Assembly: GCF_003628305.1 (NCBI RefSeq)
Contig: NZ_RBZM01000007.1
Location: forward strand, 62,001-126,000
Source of the DNA: Cohnella endophytica
GTDB taxonomy: Bacteria > Bacillota > Bacilli > Paenibacillales > Paenibacillaceae
DNA: 64,000 nt
Direction of reading: 5' to 3'
The position numbers were made by a program, and so were the translations under genes. Positions within the stretch are counted from its first letter, which is position 1. Every line of letters starts with the position of its first letter. The notes below the pieces were generated by a model, which was given only the letters and a program-made list of their open reading frames with translations, was not told where the DNA came from and did no database searches. Shown piece after piece: positions 35,666-42,628 of the stretch.

Positions 35666-35767
35666 TTATAGGTTGACGGCACTGTCGGATCTCGCCCTTT
35701 TGCACGGGAAGGCGGGAATAGGGTAAGCTTGGAAACATAAATGGTGCATCGGAAGGGGAATGTCGGA

Positions 35768-36247
35768 ATGCAAATTCAGATCGTATGCGTAGGCAAGCTT
35801 AAAGAGAAGTATTGGGTCGGAGCGATCGAGGAGTACGCCAAACGCCTCGGCGCCTATGCTCGGCTGGACATTCGCGAGCTGCAGGACGAGAAAACGCCGG
35901 ATTCGATGAGCCCGGCGGAGGAAGATCAAGTTCGCGCGCGCGAGGGAGAGCGAATCCTATCGGCGCTAAGGCCCGATGCGCACATCGTCGCGCTTGCCAT
36001 CGACGGCGAGACATGGACGAGCGAGCAGCTCGCCGCTCACTTGGAGCGCCAAGCCGTATACGGCGGCGGCTCCATCGCCTTTGTCATCGGAGGCTCGCTA
36101 GGCTTGTCGCCTGCCGTTCTGTCGCGCGCCGACAAGAAGCTTTCCTTCGGCCGCATGACGTACCCTCATCAATTAATGAGGGTTCTGCTTCTGGAGCAGA
36201 TTTATCGGGCTTTTAAGATTAACCGGGGGGAACCGTACCATAAGTGA
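35768..36247 (+). CDS. rlmH: 23S rRNA pseudouridine-1915 N3-methyltransferase RlmH
   Basis: 159 residues from ATG 35768 (GAAGGGGA upstream), the exact family length. SPOUT fold with SAM-binding knot around FVIGGSLGL and the conserved C-terminus [19 protein letters not shown] ending GEPYHK. RlmH methylates pseudouridine 1915 in helix 69 of 23S rRNA. In staphylococci the same gene (orfX) is the integration site of SCC elements, within the last codons. Here the 3' end and its flank recur downstream several times; see findings. The gene itself is intact. Confidence 0.97.
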   Translation: MQIQIVCVGKLKEKYWVGAIEEYAKRLGAYARLDIRELQDEKTPDSMSPAEEDQVRAREGERILSALRPDAHIVALAIDGETWTSEQLAAHLERQAVYGGGSIAFVIGGSLGLSPAVLSRADKKLSFGRMTYPHQLMRVLLLEQIYRAFKINRGEPYHK

Positions 36248-36259
36248 CGGCGAAAAATT
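36239..36259 (+). other. att-like core, copy 1 (end of rlmH)
   Basis: CATAAGTGACGGCGAAAAAT spans the last codons and stop of rlmH and the following bases. It is the reference copy for the repeats at 37234, 38343, 42450 and 44971. It resembles the staphylococcal SCC attachment core TATCATAA(A/G)TGA. Confidence 0.7.
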
Positions 36260-36265
36260 GAATTG

Positions 36266-36850
36266 TTATTCATTAGCGCGTTTTACGGAAAGTAATTCAT
36301 TAAGCTCATTGAAAATATCTTGTATTGAAGTAACTTTTCTGTCAATGAATGAATCCTGACTTGCTACTTCTCTTCTAATACTGACCTGATCTGTTAGATT
36401 TAAAGAGTCTAAATGCTGGATGGCATTTTTAATTAACCCCAGATGATTTTTGGCCTCTCCAAGAAACTTCACTGGTATCCAGTACGGGTTAGGATGGGCA
36501 GAGTTGTCCCTACATTCTTTCAAGCTCTTTAGATGTTCTTCCTGTTCGTCATTGTAGAAACGGCGTTCTAGCGCTTCTTTCAACTCCTGCAGGCTTTTCG
36601 TCGGGCTTGAATTACGTTTATACATGCCTTCAGCTCTTTGATTTGCTTGATATATTCTAGTGCAGTATCCACTTAATTCATCGCGTAGTCTTTCAAGTTT
36701 TAAGATTCGCTTCTTTTTGTTTTTTATTGCAGATGAAACTTGGATGTCCTTACTGAATTCATCCATTCTATCTTCGAAGTTTTCATCCAGACGCTTTAGT
36801 TGTGCAAGTATCGTTGTAATCTCTTGCTTAACATCTCTAGTCCGTCCCAT
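36266..36850 (-). CDS. HEPN-like protein (possible RNase)
   Basis: 194 residues from ATG 36850 with AAGGAGG eight bases upstream; an in-frame extension of 17 residues is less likely. A helical N-terminal region rich in Lys/Glu (about 1-75, coiled-coil-like) is followed by a region with R114-DNSA-H119, the Rx4H signature of HEPN-type RNases, and helix-rich flanks. HEPN proteins are common toxins and defence effectors. AT-rich codon use differs from rlmH and other backbone genes. A perfect inverted repeat covers its promoter, suggesting autoregulation. The gene runs toward rlmH. HEPN identity is inferred from the motif and composition only. Confidence 0.5.
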   Translation of the reverse strand: MGRTRDVKQEITTILAQLKRLDENFEDRMDEFSKDIQVSSAIKNKKKRILKLERLRDELSGYCTRIYQANQRAEGMYKRNSSPTKSLQELKEALERRFYNDEQEEHLKSLKECRDNSAHPNPYWIPVKFLGEAKNHLGLIKNAIQHLDSLNLTDQVSIRREVASQDSFIDRKVTSIQDIFNELNELLSVKRANE

Positions 36851-36868
36851 CACGAGAGCCTCCTTAAT

Positions 36869-36893
36869 TACAATCGTTACATTTTCGATTGTA
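36869..36893. promoter_or_regulatory. Inverted repeat upstream of HEPN-like gene
   Basis: Perfect 8-bp arms TACAATCG / CGATTGTA separated by 9 bases, directly upstream of the ribosome-binding site. A candidate operator. Confidence 0.5.
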
Positions 36894-36975
36894 CCCTGCA
36901 TCCGGTTATTGCCACAAGCGTTCTGTATATGGGAATAGATTCAAACGTCTAGAGTGATTTGGTAATTTAACATTA

Positions 36976-37023
36976 GGGCTTTTCCTGACCAAGGAAAAGC
37001 CCCTTCCGATATCGTGGAAGGGG
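36976..37023. terminator. Two overlapping hairpins
   Basis: Hairpin 1: GGGCTTTTCCT / AGGAAAAGCCC (36976-37002). Hairpin 2: CCCCTTCC / GGAAGGGG (37000-37023). They share bases and exclude one another. The arms of hairpin 2 recur at 39494-39523. Confidence 0.6.
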
Positions 37024-37039
37024 CTACACTTAAAAAATG

Positions 37040-37127
37040 CTACTCGGTCTCCTCTTTGAAGGTGAGTTCCACGCTGCGGACGCGCTTGCTATCCTCAAGC
37101 GTGATTCTGTTAAAAGAGGAAATTGCT
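37040..37127 (-). pseudogene. 3' remnant of an unidentified gene
   Basis: On the minus strand about 28 codons ending RVRSVELTFKEETE-stop run into the CCCCTTCC hairpin, as a gene end would. The 5' part is replaced by the rlmH fragment starting near 37128. The tail (beta-rich, DSKRVRSVELTF) is reminiscent of the last strand of serine recombinases, but the stretch is too short for a firm call. Confidence 0.25.
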
Positions 37128-37254
37128 CGCCGTCCTATCCAGCGCCGACAAGAAGCTCTCCTTCGGCCGCACGACCTATCCGCACCAAGGAGCAGGTTTA
37201 CCGGGCATCTCAGATTAATTGGGAAAATCGGTGCATAAGTGACGGCGAAAAATT
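37128..37254 (+). pseudogene. rlmH 3' fragment with att-like core, copy 2
   Basis: About 125 bases aligned to the last 40 codons of rlm[21 protein letters not shown], then a deletion of about 20 bases and a frameshift, then EQVYRASQIN. The terminal CATAAGTGACGGCGAAAAAT (37234-37253) is identical to copy 1, including 12 bases beyond the stop codon. It is a decayed second 3' end of rlmH. Confidence 0.85.
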
Positions 37255-37306
37255 CTGAGTATAGATGGGGCAAGAGAACTGAGGAAATGGTGAAGAAAGT
37301 GCGTAT

Positions 37307-37341
37307 AAATCCCCCTTGAGACTCGTTCTAGGGGGATTTTT
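37307..37341. terminator. Terminator-like hairpin
   Basis: Perfect 10-bp stem AAATCCCCCT / AGGGGGATTT, T-run on the plus strand (TTTTTG). No clear upstream gene remains on the plus strand. Confidence 0.75.
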
Positions 37342-37541
37342 GTGTGACCAAATACGAAAATGTTTTCCATATCCGTGGTATGATTGTGGTAAGTAGAAGG
37401 ATCCGAAAGTACAAACATTTGAATTACCATTTAACAAACCGCGTAAGTAATAATATTTGTCAGCACGAGAAGTGGGATATAGATATGTGAAAATGTTTTA
37501 GGAATTATGACCCTAATATTATGTTGCAAGGTGGTAGTACA

Positions 37542-38252
37542 ATGACAACCAATGCAGTTGTTGCATTCATGGATATTCTCGGGTTTAGGGAGATGATTGA
37601 AAAAAATAAACTCGATGATATATCAAAACTTTACGACACTAAACTGACTCCGAAAGTAGAAAGCTTGAATAAAATTAGAGAGGTCAATGAGGGATTTATT
37701 GATCTGCTTCCAGAAATACACGTTCTACAGGTTTCGGATAGTATTATTCTTTGGATTCCCGAGATAAGCGAGTATACGATATTATATCTAATCAGCTCCG
37801 TCCGGGAGCTGATGGTAAATTTCCTTAGACGAGGTGTTCCGTTGAGAGGTGGGATTTCAATGGGAGAACTTTCGGTCAAAAGACATTCTGATCATGTAAA
37901 TGTATTTGGAAATGCCTTAACACAAGCATATAAGATTGAAAAAGATCAGCAGTGGTCGGGGTGTACGGTCGATTCTCAGTGCGTTGAGTATATGAATAGT
38001 ATGGATGAGTCGCCACTAGAGCTTGCTTTGAATCAAAAACTAATAGCGGAGTATCAAGTTCCCAAAAAGCACGGAAAAGTTGAGGAACAGTATGTAATTA
38101 ACTGGGCAAGTGATCCCAGCCTTATCAATTATAGAAAACAACATTTTGGCATGGTATTCAAAATGCATAAAAAAAGAATTGATACATGGGATGTAAAAGT
38201 AAAACTAGACAATACAATAGCGTTCTATAAAGCGATGAACAAATCCAAATAG
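37542..38252 (+). CDS. Class III nucleotide cyclase-like protein
   Basis: 236 residues from ATG 37542 (AAGGTGG seven bases upstream). The N-terminus reads AFMDILGFREM with Asp11, then VSDSIILW with Asp66, and LRGGISMGEL (101-110). These match the layout of class III adenylate/guanylate cyclases: DIxGF metal site, second metal Asp and RxGIxxG strand. No membrane or HAMP region, so soluble. AT-rich coding. It is alone in its cassette, between rlmH fragments 2 and 3. Relatives with cyclase folds act in phage defence signalling (Pycsar), but no TM or TIR effector is adjacent. Cyclase activity is inference. Confidence 0.55.
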   Translation: MTTNAVVAFMDILGFREMIEKNKLDDISKLYDTKLTPKVESLNKIREVNEGFIDLLPEIHVLQVSDSIILWIPEISEYTILYLISSVRELMVNFLRRGVPLRGGISMGELSVKRHSDHVNVFGNALTQAYKIEKDQQWSGCTVDSQCVEYMNSMDESPLELALNQKLIAEYQVPKKHGKVEEQYVINWASDPSLINYRKQHFGMVFKMHKKRIDTWDVKVKLDNTIAFYKAMNKSK

Positions 38253-38264
38253 GGCATGAGTAAA

Positions 38265-38362
38265 GTTCGGCCGCATGAAACACCCGCGTCGGTTGATGCG
38301 GGTGTTTCTGCTGAGGGAGCAGGTGTATCGGGCGAATAGTGCCATAAGTGACGGCAAAAAAT
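38265..38362 (+). pseudogene. rlmH 3' fragment with att-like core, copy 3
   Basis: TTCGGCCGCATGA matches rlmH, followed by codons for LMRVFLLREQVYRA (rlm[14 protein letters not shown]), then a gap and CATAAGTGACGGCAAAAAAT at 38343. More decayed than copy 2 but collinear with the rlmH 3' end. Part of it forms a perfect hairpin that may terminate the cyclase-like gene. Confidence 0.82.
38278..38307 (+). terminator. Hairpin within rlmH fragment 3
   Basis: Perfect 10-bp stem AAACACCCGC / GCGGGTGTTT. The intact rlmH has ACCCTCAT / ATGAGGGT at the corresponding place, so the hairpin has diverged in sequence but kept its pairing. Confidence 0.65.
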
Positions 38363-38433
38363 CTGGTATACATCTTTACTACAATTCTCAAGAAAATGAA
38401 TAAACCAATTTAGGAGTGAAAGAGGTGACTGTT

Positions 38434-39372
38434 ATGGAGATACAGATTAATTATCCATGGACTGATGAAGAGAAAGCTACTATTCGGGAGGGAATAACCA
38501 AATTAGTCGATTCAGTTAGACCTGTACTTCAGTTAGATTCACTCAAGCTCATACTCGTTCCACATGATTTCGGTGTAGAGTTAATTGATTTTCAAAAGAA
38601 GAATGGATTGCGTACCGGATATACTGACAATGGTTTGGCACTTGCAGTAGCCAAGATGCTTACCTATGTCGAAAATGAAATACTTGTTTGCAACATTGTT
38701 ATTCACCCTGGTATTGTTTTATCTATGTTTAACGAGGAAACGAGTTCAGATGCGGTACATATTTTCCATCATGAGTTGTGTCATGTGCATGACGACATTC
38801 TAAAATTTGATCTGTTCCATGTGGCTGAGATAGAGGATCTGTATGCTGGGGAAAACGGTACTGTTCGTCAAGTATCCTATATACACGCAGATCTTATCTG
38901 GAGTGAGTACATAGCAACTAGATTATCATCAACTTCTAAACCATCTGATCATCATATGTATGTTGAATCATTTCTGGAAGCAATTCCTGAGACACTGGAC
39001 CGCTGTAAAAAAGCCAAAGAAGAATATCAAGGACATTTAGACGTAGGGGAGCTTTTTAGAGAAATTCAAGGTCATATTTCATATCTCCTAAAAACATATG
39101 CATATTTCCTTGGCTATTTCCACAGTATAAATGAGAGTTTTTCAGAGGAGCAGTATAAAGAGATTCTTGAGTCTGTCCCATATCTTAAAGGAGTAATAGA
39201 TGTAATTCCTTTAGAATTACAAAAGTTATATACTAATTATGGATCATGGGACGATCATATGGTATTTGAGAAGTTAGCAAATACCGTTTTAACTTCTTGG
39301 GAAAATGTAGGCATTCATCCTAGTGACTTACCTGATGGCAGACTATACATTGGTGTTACGTATGATGTTTAA
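38434..39372 (+). CDS. Putative HExxH metalloprotein
   Basis: 312 residues from ATG 38434, which has GAGGTGA five bases upstream. The zincin-type motif HELCH (113-117) lies in FHHELCHVHDD, with flanking hydrophobics as in metallopeptidases; a following SEYIATR segment (about residue 155) could supply the third ligand. No signal peptide or membrane helix. AT-rich coding unlike the backbone. First gene after rlmH fragment 3. No domain family was recognised, and the substrate is unknown. Confidence 0.55.
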   Translation: MEIQINYPWTDEEKATIREGITKLVDSVRPVLQLDSLKLILVPHDFGVELIDFQKKNGLRTGYTDNGLALAVAKMLTYVENEILVCNIVIHPGIVLSMFNEETSSDAVHIFHHELCHVHDDILKFDLFHVAEIEDLYAGENGTVRQVSYIHADLIWSEYIATRLSSTSKPSDHHMYVESFLEAIPETLDRCKKAKEEYQGHLDVGELFREIQGHISYLLKTYAYFLGYFHSINESFSEEQYKEILESVPYLKGVIDVIPLELQKLYTNYGSWDDHMVFEKLANTVLTSWENVGIHPSDLPDGRLYIGVTYDV

Positions 39373-39493
39373 GTTCGTTAGTGGAATGAGATAGGATACC
39401 AATTACAGTTGGACGTATAATGAATATTTTATTTTCATAATGTGATTACAAGGTTTTGCGATAGCTTAGGGACTTTCCAGCAAATGAACTGCA

Positions 39494-39523
39494 CCCCTTC
39501 CATTGTTAGATCAGCGGAAGGGG
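39494..39523. terminator. Hairpin with CCCCTTCC / GGAAGGGG arms
   Basis: Same 8-bp arms as the hairpin at 37000-37023 with a different 14-base loop. It lies at the 3' end of the minus-strand lipoprotein ORF. Confidence 0.6.
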
Positions 39524-39699
39524 CTGCGCAAGTACATAATAATCTTCTTGATTTCGCCTTCCGTCACGCCTGACTTAAAATATCCGGTGTAACCGTCCAA
39601 TTGGACGTTGCCTATTGGCTTGTCTCCACCGGTTAAAGCTGAGCAAGATGACAGTAACAAGGAAGTTCCAAGTAGGGCAAAGAGTAGAAAGCGATTCAA
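39511..39699 (-). CDS. Small lipoprotein-like ORF
   Basis: 62 residues starting at TTG 39699 (AAAAGG nearby). Signal-peptide-like start MNRFLLFALLGTSLLLSSC with a plausible lipobox (LLSSC), then a short polar domain. Possibly a small surface lipoprotein or the start of a truncated one. It runs in the same direction as the two small ORFs upstream. The start codon and expression are uncertain. Confidence 0.4.
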   Translation of the reverse strand: MNRFLLFALLGTSLLLSSCSALTGGDKPIGNVQLDGYTGYFKSGVTEGEIKKIIMYLRSPFR

Positions 39700-39825
39700 A
39701 GTGCCTTTTGCTATTAAGCTGGCGATAGTTGTTCGTCCTCACCCGCTCATATGCAGAACTCATACAGCGCCTTTTCCAAGCCATTGATAGCCACCATAGC
39801 GTCCGACTGTTCAAAATGAAACCCT

Positions 39826-40011
39826 CTACCTTCCCGCCACGGTTTGTTTTCGGATTCTCTCCACCATTTTTGAAAATGCAATATATTTCTTACTGTTTTT
39901 CTCGATAATGAGAGTCTTGGTCGCTTGTGTGCTTGAGGTTTGTCTGTCCGATACGACTTCGATTAGGTGAACCGCTTCGTCCGCAAACGTGAGGTTAGGG
40001 TTGTCAGTCAT
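39826..40011 (-). CDS. Small hypothetical protein
   Basis: 61 residues, ATG 40011 overlapping the stop of the preceding ORF (ATGA). Lys/Thr-rich, no recognised domain. The overlap and shared strand with 40008-40202 support a real small operon, of the kind seen in mobile elements. Confidence 0.45.
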   Translation of the reverse strand: MTDNPNLTFADEAVHLIEVVSDRQTSSTQATKTLIIEKNSKKYIAFSKMVERIRKQTVAGR

Positions 40012-40202
40012 ACACGTTCCGCATCCTTTTCTTCCTCTATCAGCCGAAACATGCCTCTTCCGACGATCATGAATCCCCGTTTTTCCCAGACTTTCACGTA
40101 TTCTTCAGTGCACTTTATTTCAATTCCGTTTTCGGGATTCCTCATGACGTAGCCTTCGCGTTCCTTCGTTAGTTCGTCGAGTAGTGTCTTCTCTTGTTCC
40201 AA
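40008..40202 (-). CDS. Small hypothetical protein
   Basis: 64 residues from TTG 40202, which has a strong TAAGGAGGAT ribosome-binding site about ten bases upstream. Charged, with VWEKRGFMIVGRGMFRL in the centre. No recognised domain. First gene of a minus-strand run of small ORFs. Confidence 0.5.
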   Translation of the reverse strand: MEQEKTLLDELTKEREGYVMRNPENGIEIKCTEEYVKVWEKRGFMIVGRGMFRLIEEEKDAERV

Positions 40203-40278
40203 GATTGTGTATCCTCCTTATATCGAAAATGTTTCATTACAGTTGTATAGGTGGAGTAGAACGAGGGGAACAAAATAT

Positions 40279-40464
40279 TTGGTTGCGGCCTTGCAGGTGC
40301 CAGCTAGAGAGCTCTTTCTATATGAACCTGAAAAGAGCGAGGATAAACATAAGAGGAAAGCAATTGATGAACATATGGCCATGATAAATAGCAGGAGTAT
40401 AGATGAAGTGAATATGATTACGAAGATTAGCAGAGATATTTTTAAGGCAATAGACCCTAAGTAA
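40279..40464 (+). CDS. Short ORF, possibly a C-terminal gene fragment
   Basis: 61 residues from TTG 40279 after GAGGGG. The sequence VPARELFLYEPEKSEDKHKR and a helical, charged C-terminus ending in AIDPK are visible; no domain was recognised. A strong terminator follows, so the stop is probably genuine, while the start is uncertain. It may be the 3' part of a broken gene. Confidence 0.4.
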   Translation: MVAALQVPARELFLYEPEKSEDKHKRKAIDEHMAMINSRSIDEVNMITKISRDIFKAIDPK

Positions 40465-40481
40465 TTCAGTCCCAACTAATG

Positions 40482-40514
40482 AAAACACCAGCGAGCACAT
40501 GTCGCTGGTGTTTT
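40482..40514 (+). terminator. Rho-independent terminator
   Basis: Perfect 13-bp stem AAAACACCAGCGA / TCGCTGGTGTTTT followed by CTTCT. The A/T-rich base makes it active in both directions. Confidence 0.9.
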
Positions 40515-40709
40515 CTTCTGAAAGACCGTGATTGTTCAGATAAATAACAAGCCTGATATCGTATGCGGGGCTTTCCCTGAGAATAAGGTTCTTTTCTAAC
40601 GTTGAATCATCTTCAAGAAAAAGAATATATTAGTATATAATATTGTGTTACATTCTGGACTGAATTATATTAAATATAATTGGCTTTTGTTGGTTATGAG
40701 GTGTAATTT

Positions 40710-41129
40710 ATGTCTACTATTATTAATAGAACATTTCCGGGATTTTTCCCTTCCAATTGCCCAACTGACTCTAAAGAAGTCGATGTGGAACCGGTTTATC
40801 GACTTGTTGAATCCAATACGATTAAGGCGAAAGAATTCATCCCTTCTGGTATACGTAAACGAAGTTACTTGGAGGGCGACTGTGAGGCCTTGGCGTTATC
40901 GGTTCTGGGCTCAAAAGACGATATTCCAATGGCATATAGATTCTTTTCATCGATGGGTCTATCAAAGAAAGATAAAGTGGCAGTTGGTATCATAACAAAA
41001 GATAGTGGTAGGGTTTCATTCGATAAGAGTAAAAACGTTGGGGACTCCCACATTAATTGGTGGACATATGATGGTATCCAGCCACATACTTTTTTTAATA
41101 ATGTGCTCCAGATTGGAGTGGATATCTAA
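40710..41129 (+). CDS. Hypothetical protein, first of a coupled pair
   Basis: 139 residues, no signal peptide or membrane segment. A weak ribosome-binding site (GAGGTG) precedes ATG 40710. Its stop TAA is directly followed by the ATG of the next gene, so the two are almost certainly one functional unit. No domain recognised. AT-rich. Candidate defence or toxin-antitoxin-like partner by context only. Confidence 0.6.
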   Translation: MSTIINRTFPGFFPSNCPTDSKEVDVEPVYRLVESNTIKAKEFIPSGIRKRSYLEGDCEALALSVLGSKDDIPMAYRFFSSMGLSKKDKVAVGIITKDSGRVSFDKSKNVGDSHINWWTYDGIQPHTFFNNVLQIGVDI

Positions 41130-42335
41130 ATGGCTGGAATAATTCATACACCATTGGGAAGCTTGAACATTATTGATGTTCTTGTTTCCTTTGATGGACC
41201 TAGAATTTTTACTTGTTCCAATAGTGTCACAAAGTATCTTGCTTTTTTGGTGGATGAATTAGAAGAGTCAGATCATTGGCTGTTTGTTCCAGTAACAAAC
41301 ATACGAATTCAAGAGATCAAAAACGGGCTTATTTCTATTAGAGAAGCTTTGTTGAATGCTGAGGGTGACATAGTATTTCAGGCTTTCCTACCATTAGTCG
41401 GTGGATATGAAGCGACGATAGCGACGATGAAAACATCGGAAATTCCACCGGGATTCTTGCCACAGGAAAACTCATACATATTAGGTCAGAAAGATTCAAC
41501 CATACAGTATTACTCAGATCTTCCACAGAAAAAAACTAATGCAGTGGATGAGGCCAGAGAAAGTGCGCGAGATGTTTTTGACATTGCTTTAGATATGTCT
41601 GACGATCCGTATGAAATGGAAAGTGCGCTTTTTGGAGAAACATTAATAAACATACAGTATACGGTATTTTCATTAGATGAACGTTGGTCGAGTAGTAAGA
41701 AGCCACCTATTTCTGTAGTAGAGGACAATATTGTTAATGTCTCAACTTTATTCCAATCATCCTTTGGTATTAGAATAAAATCTAAACGGTCGGCAGATAT
41801 TTTTCGTGTAACACCAGCATCAAAGGCTCTTAGAGGATTTGCAGAATTATTACAAGATAGCTCTGACACAGATCGGCTTCAGATCAAGCTTAAGTCAATT
41901 AATCCAAGGGCTGTTCTATGGTATCAAAAGTTGTTGCATACAGTAAAAAGAACGGGTTCATCACTAAAGGCTGAATGGGCAGCGCCAAACCAAGATACAC
42001 TTTCAGTTAGTTTAACAAAACAGCAGGTAGATTTAGCTTATGAAGTTACAAAGCAAACTGAAGAAACAGTATACCAAGTAACGGTAAAAGGCACATTATA
42101 CGCTGTAAATTTAAAAAGAAACACTTTTTTCATTGAGGGTGAAGATGGTAATGAATATTCTGGTGGATTATCAGAAGATATTCAACACTTTGTTCAAAAA
42201 GGACATGTTTTTCATATTCCAATGAATGTAGAGGCTCTTATTGAAGTTAAAGTCAGAATGAACCTAGCTACGAGTGCTGAAAACCTGGTTTTTACTTTGT
42301 TGGATGTGTACTCAAATGATTCAGACAGTAAATGA
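41130..42335 (+). CDS. Hypothetical protein, second of a coupled pair (DUF6575-like N-terminus)
   Basis: 401 residues starting immediately after the partner's stop (TAAATG). The N-terminal about 110 residues (VLVSFDGPRIFTC, YLAFLVDE, WLFVPV, IRIQEIKNGLISIREAL) resemble the DUF6575 domain; this match is from memory of the pattern and tentative. The remainder is mixed alpha/beta with a beta-rich C-terminus. No membrane segments. A terminator and att-like copy 4 follow, so the pair ends its cassette. Confidence 0.55.
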   Translation: MAGIIHTPLGSLNIIDVLVSFDGPRIFTCSNSVTKYLAFLVDELEESDHWLFVPVTNIRIQEIKNGLISIREALLNAEGDIVFQAFLPLVGGYEATIATMKTSEIPPGFLPQENSYILGQKDSTIQYYSDLPQKKTNAVDEARESARDVFDIALDMSDDPYEMESALFGETLINIQYTVFSLDERWSSSKKPPISVVEDNIVNVSTLFQSSFGIRIKSKRSADIFRVTPASKALRGFAELLQDSSDTDRLQIKLKSINPRAVLWYQKLLHTVKRTGSSLKAEWAAPNQDTLSVSLTKQQVDLAYEVTKQTEETVYQVTVKGTLYAVNLKRNTFFIEGEDGNEYSGGLSEDIQHFVQKGHVFHIPMNVEALIEVKVRMNLATSAENLVFTLLDVYSNDSDSK

Positions 42336-42382
42336 AAACGACGTGGGCAAATAGAACTCGCGCTTTATTGGTTTAGAATTGT

Positions 42383-42414
42383 AGGAGCTGTCGCGCCGTG
42401 ACAGCTCCTTTAGC
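42383..42414 (+). terminator. Terminator after the coupled pair
   Basis: Ten-bp stem AGGAGCTGTC / GACAGCTCCT followed by TTAGCATTTT. Confidence 0.85.
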
Positions 42415-42440
42415 ATTTTCGCCGATAGACCCGTTAAACT

Positions 42441-42471
42441 GAACCGTATCATAAGTGACAGCGAAAAAATC
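42441..42471 (+). other. att-like core, copy 4
   Basis: GAACCGTATCATAAGTGACA and GCGAAAAAAT correspond base for base to the rlmH end GAACCGTACCATAAGTGACG plus its flank, with two substitutions and one insertion. No upstream rlmH sequence remains beyond about 10 bases. Confidence 0.75.
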
Positions 42472-42533
42472 GGGTAATATTCATTTGCCATATATTCGTC
42501 GATATGGCTAAGGACGGATAGCAGTACTGACTC

Positions 42534-42581
42534 AAAAAATACATCGCCATGGGACTTGTATTCCCAGGCGATGTATTTTTT
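42534..42581. terminator. Bidirectional terminator
   Basis: Arms AAAAAATACATCGCC / GGCGATGTATTTTTT with an inner TGGGA/TCCCA hairpin. It serves the MFS gene on the minus strand and any plus-strand transcript from the island. Confidence 0.9.
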
Positions 42582-42628
42582 AATGCCCCGAAGTCAACAC
42601 GGAGTCAACGCCGGCCCCTTGCTTTCGC

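Noticed and set aside
37014..37258. Short plus-strand ORFs downstream of the HEPN-like gene.
   Set aside because: They run through rlmH fragment 2 in shifted frames and are by-products of the decayed copy.
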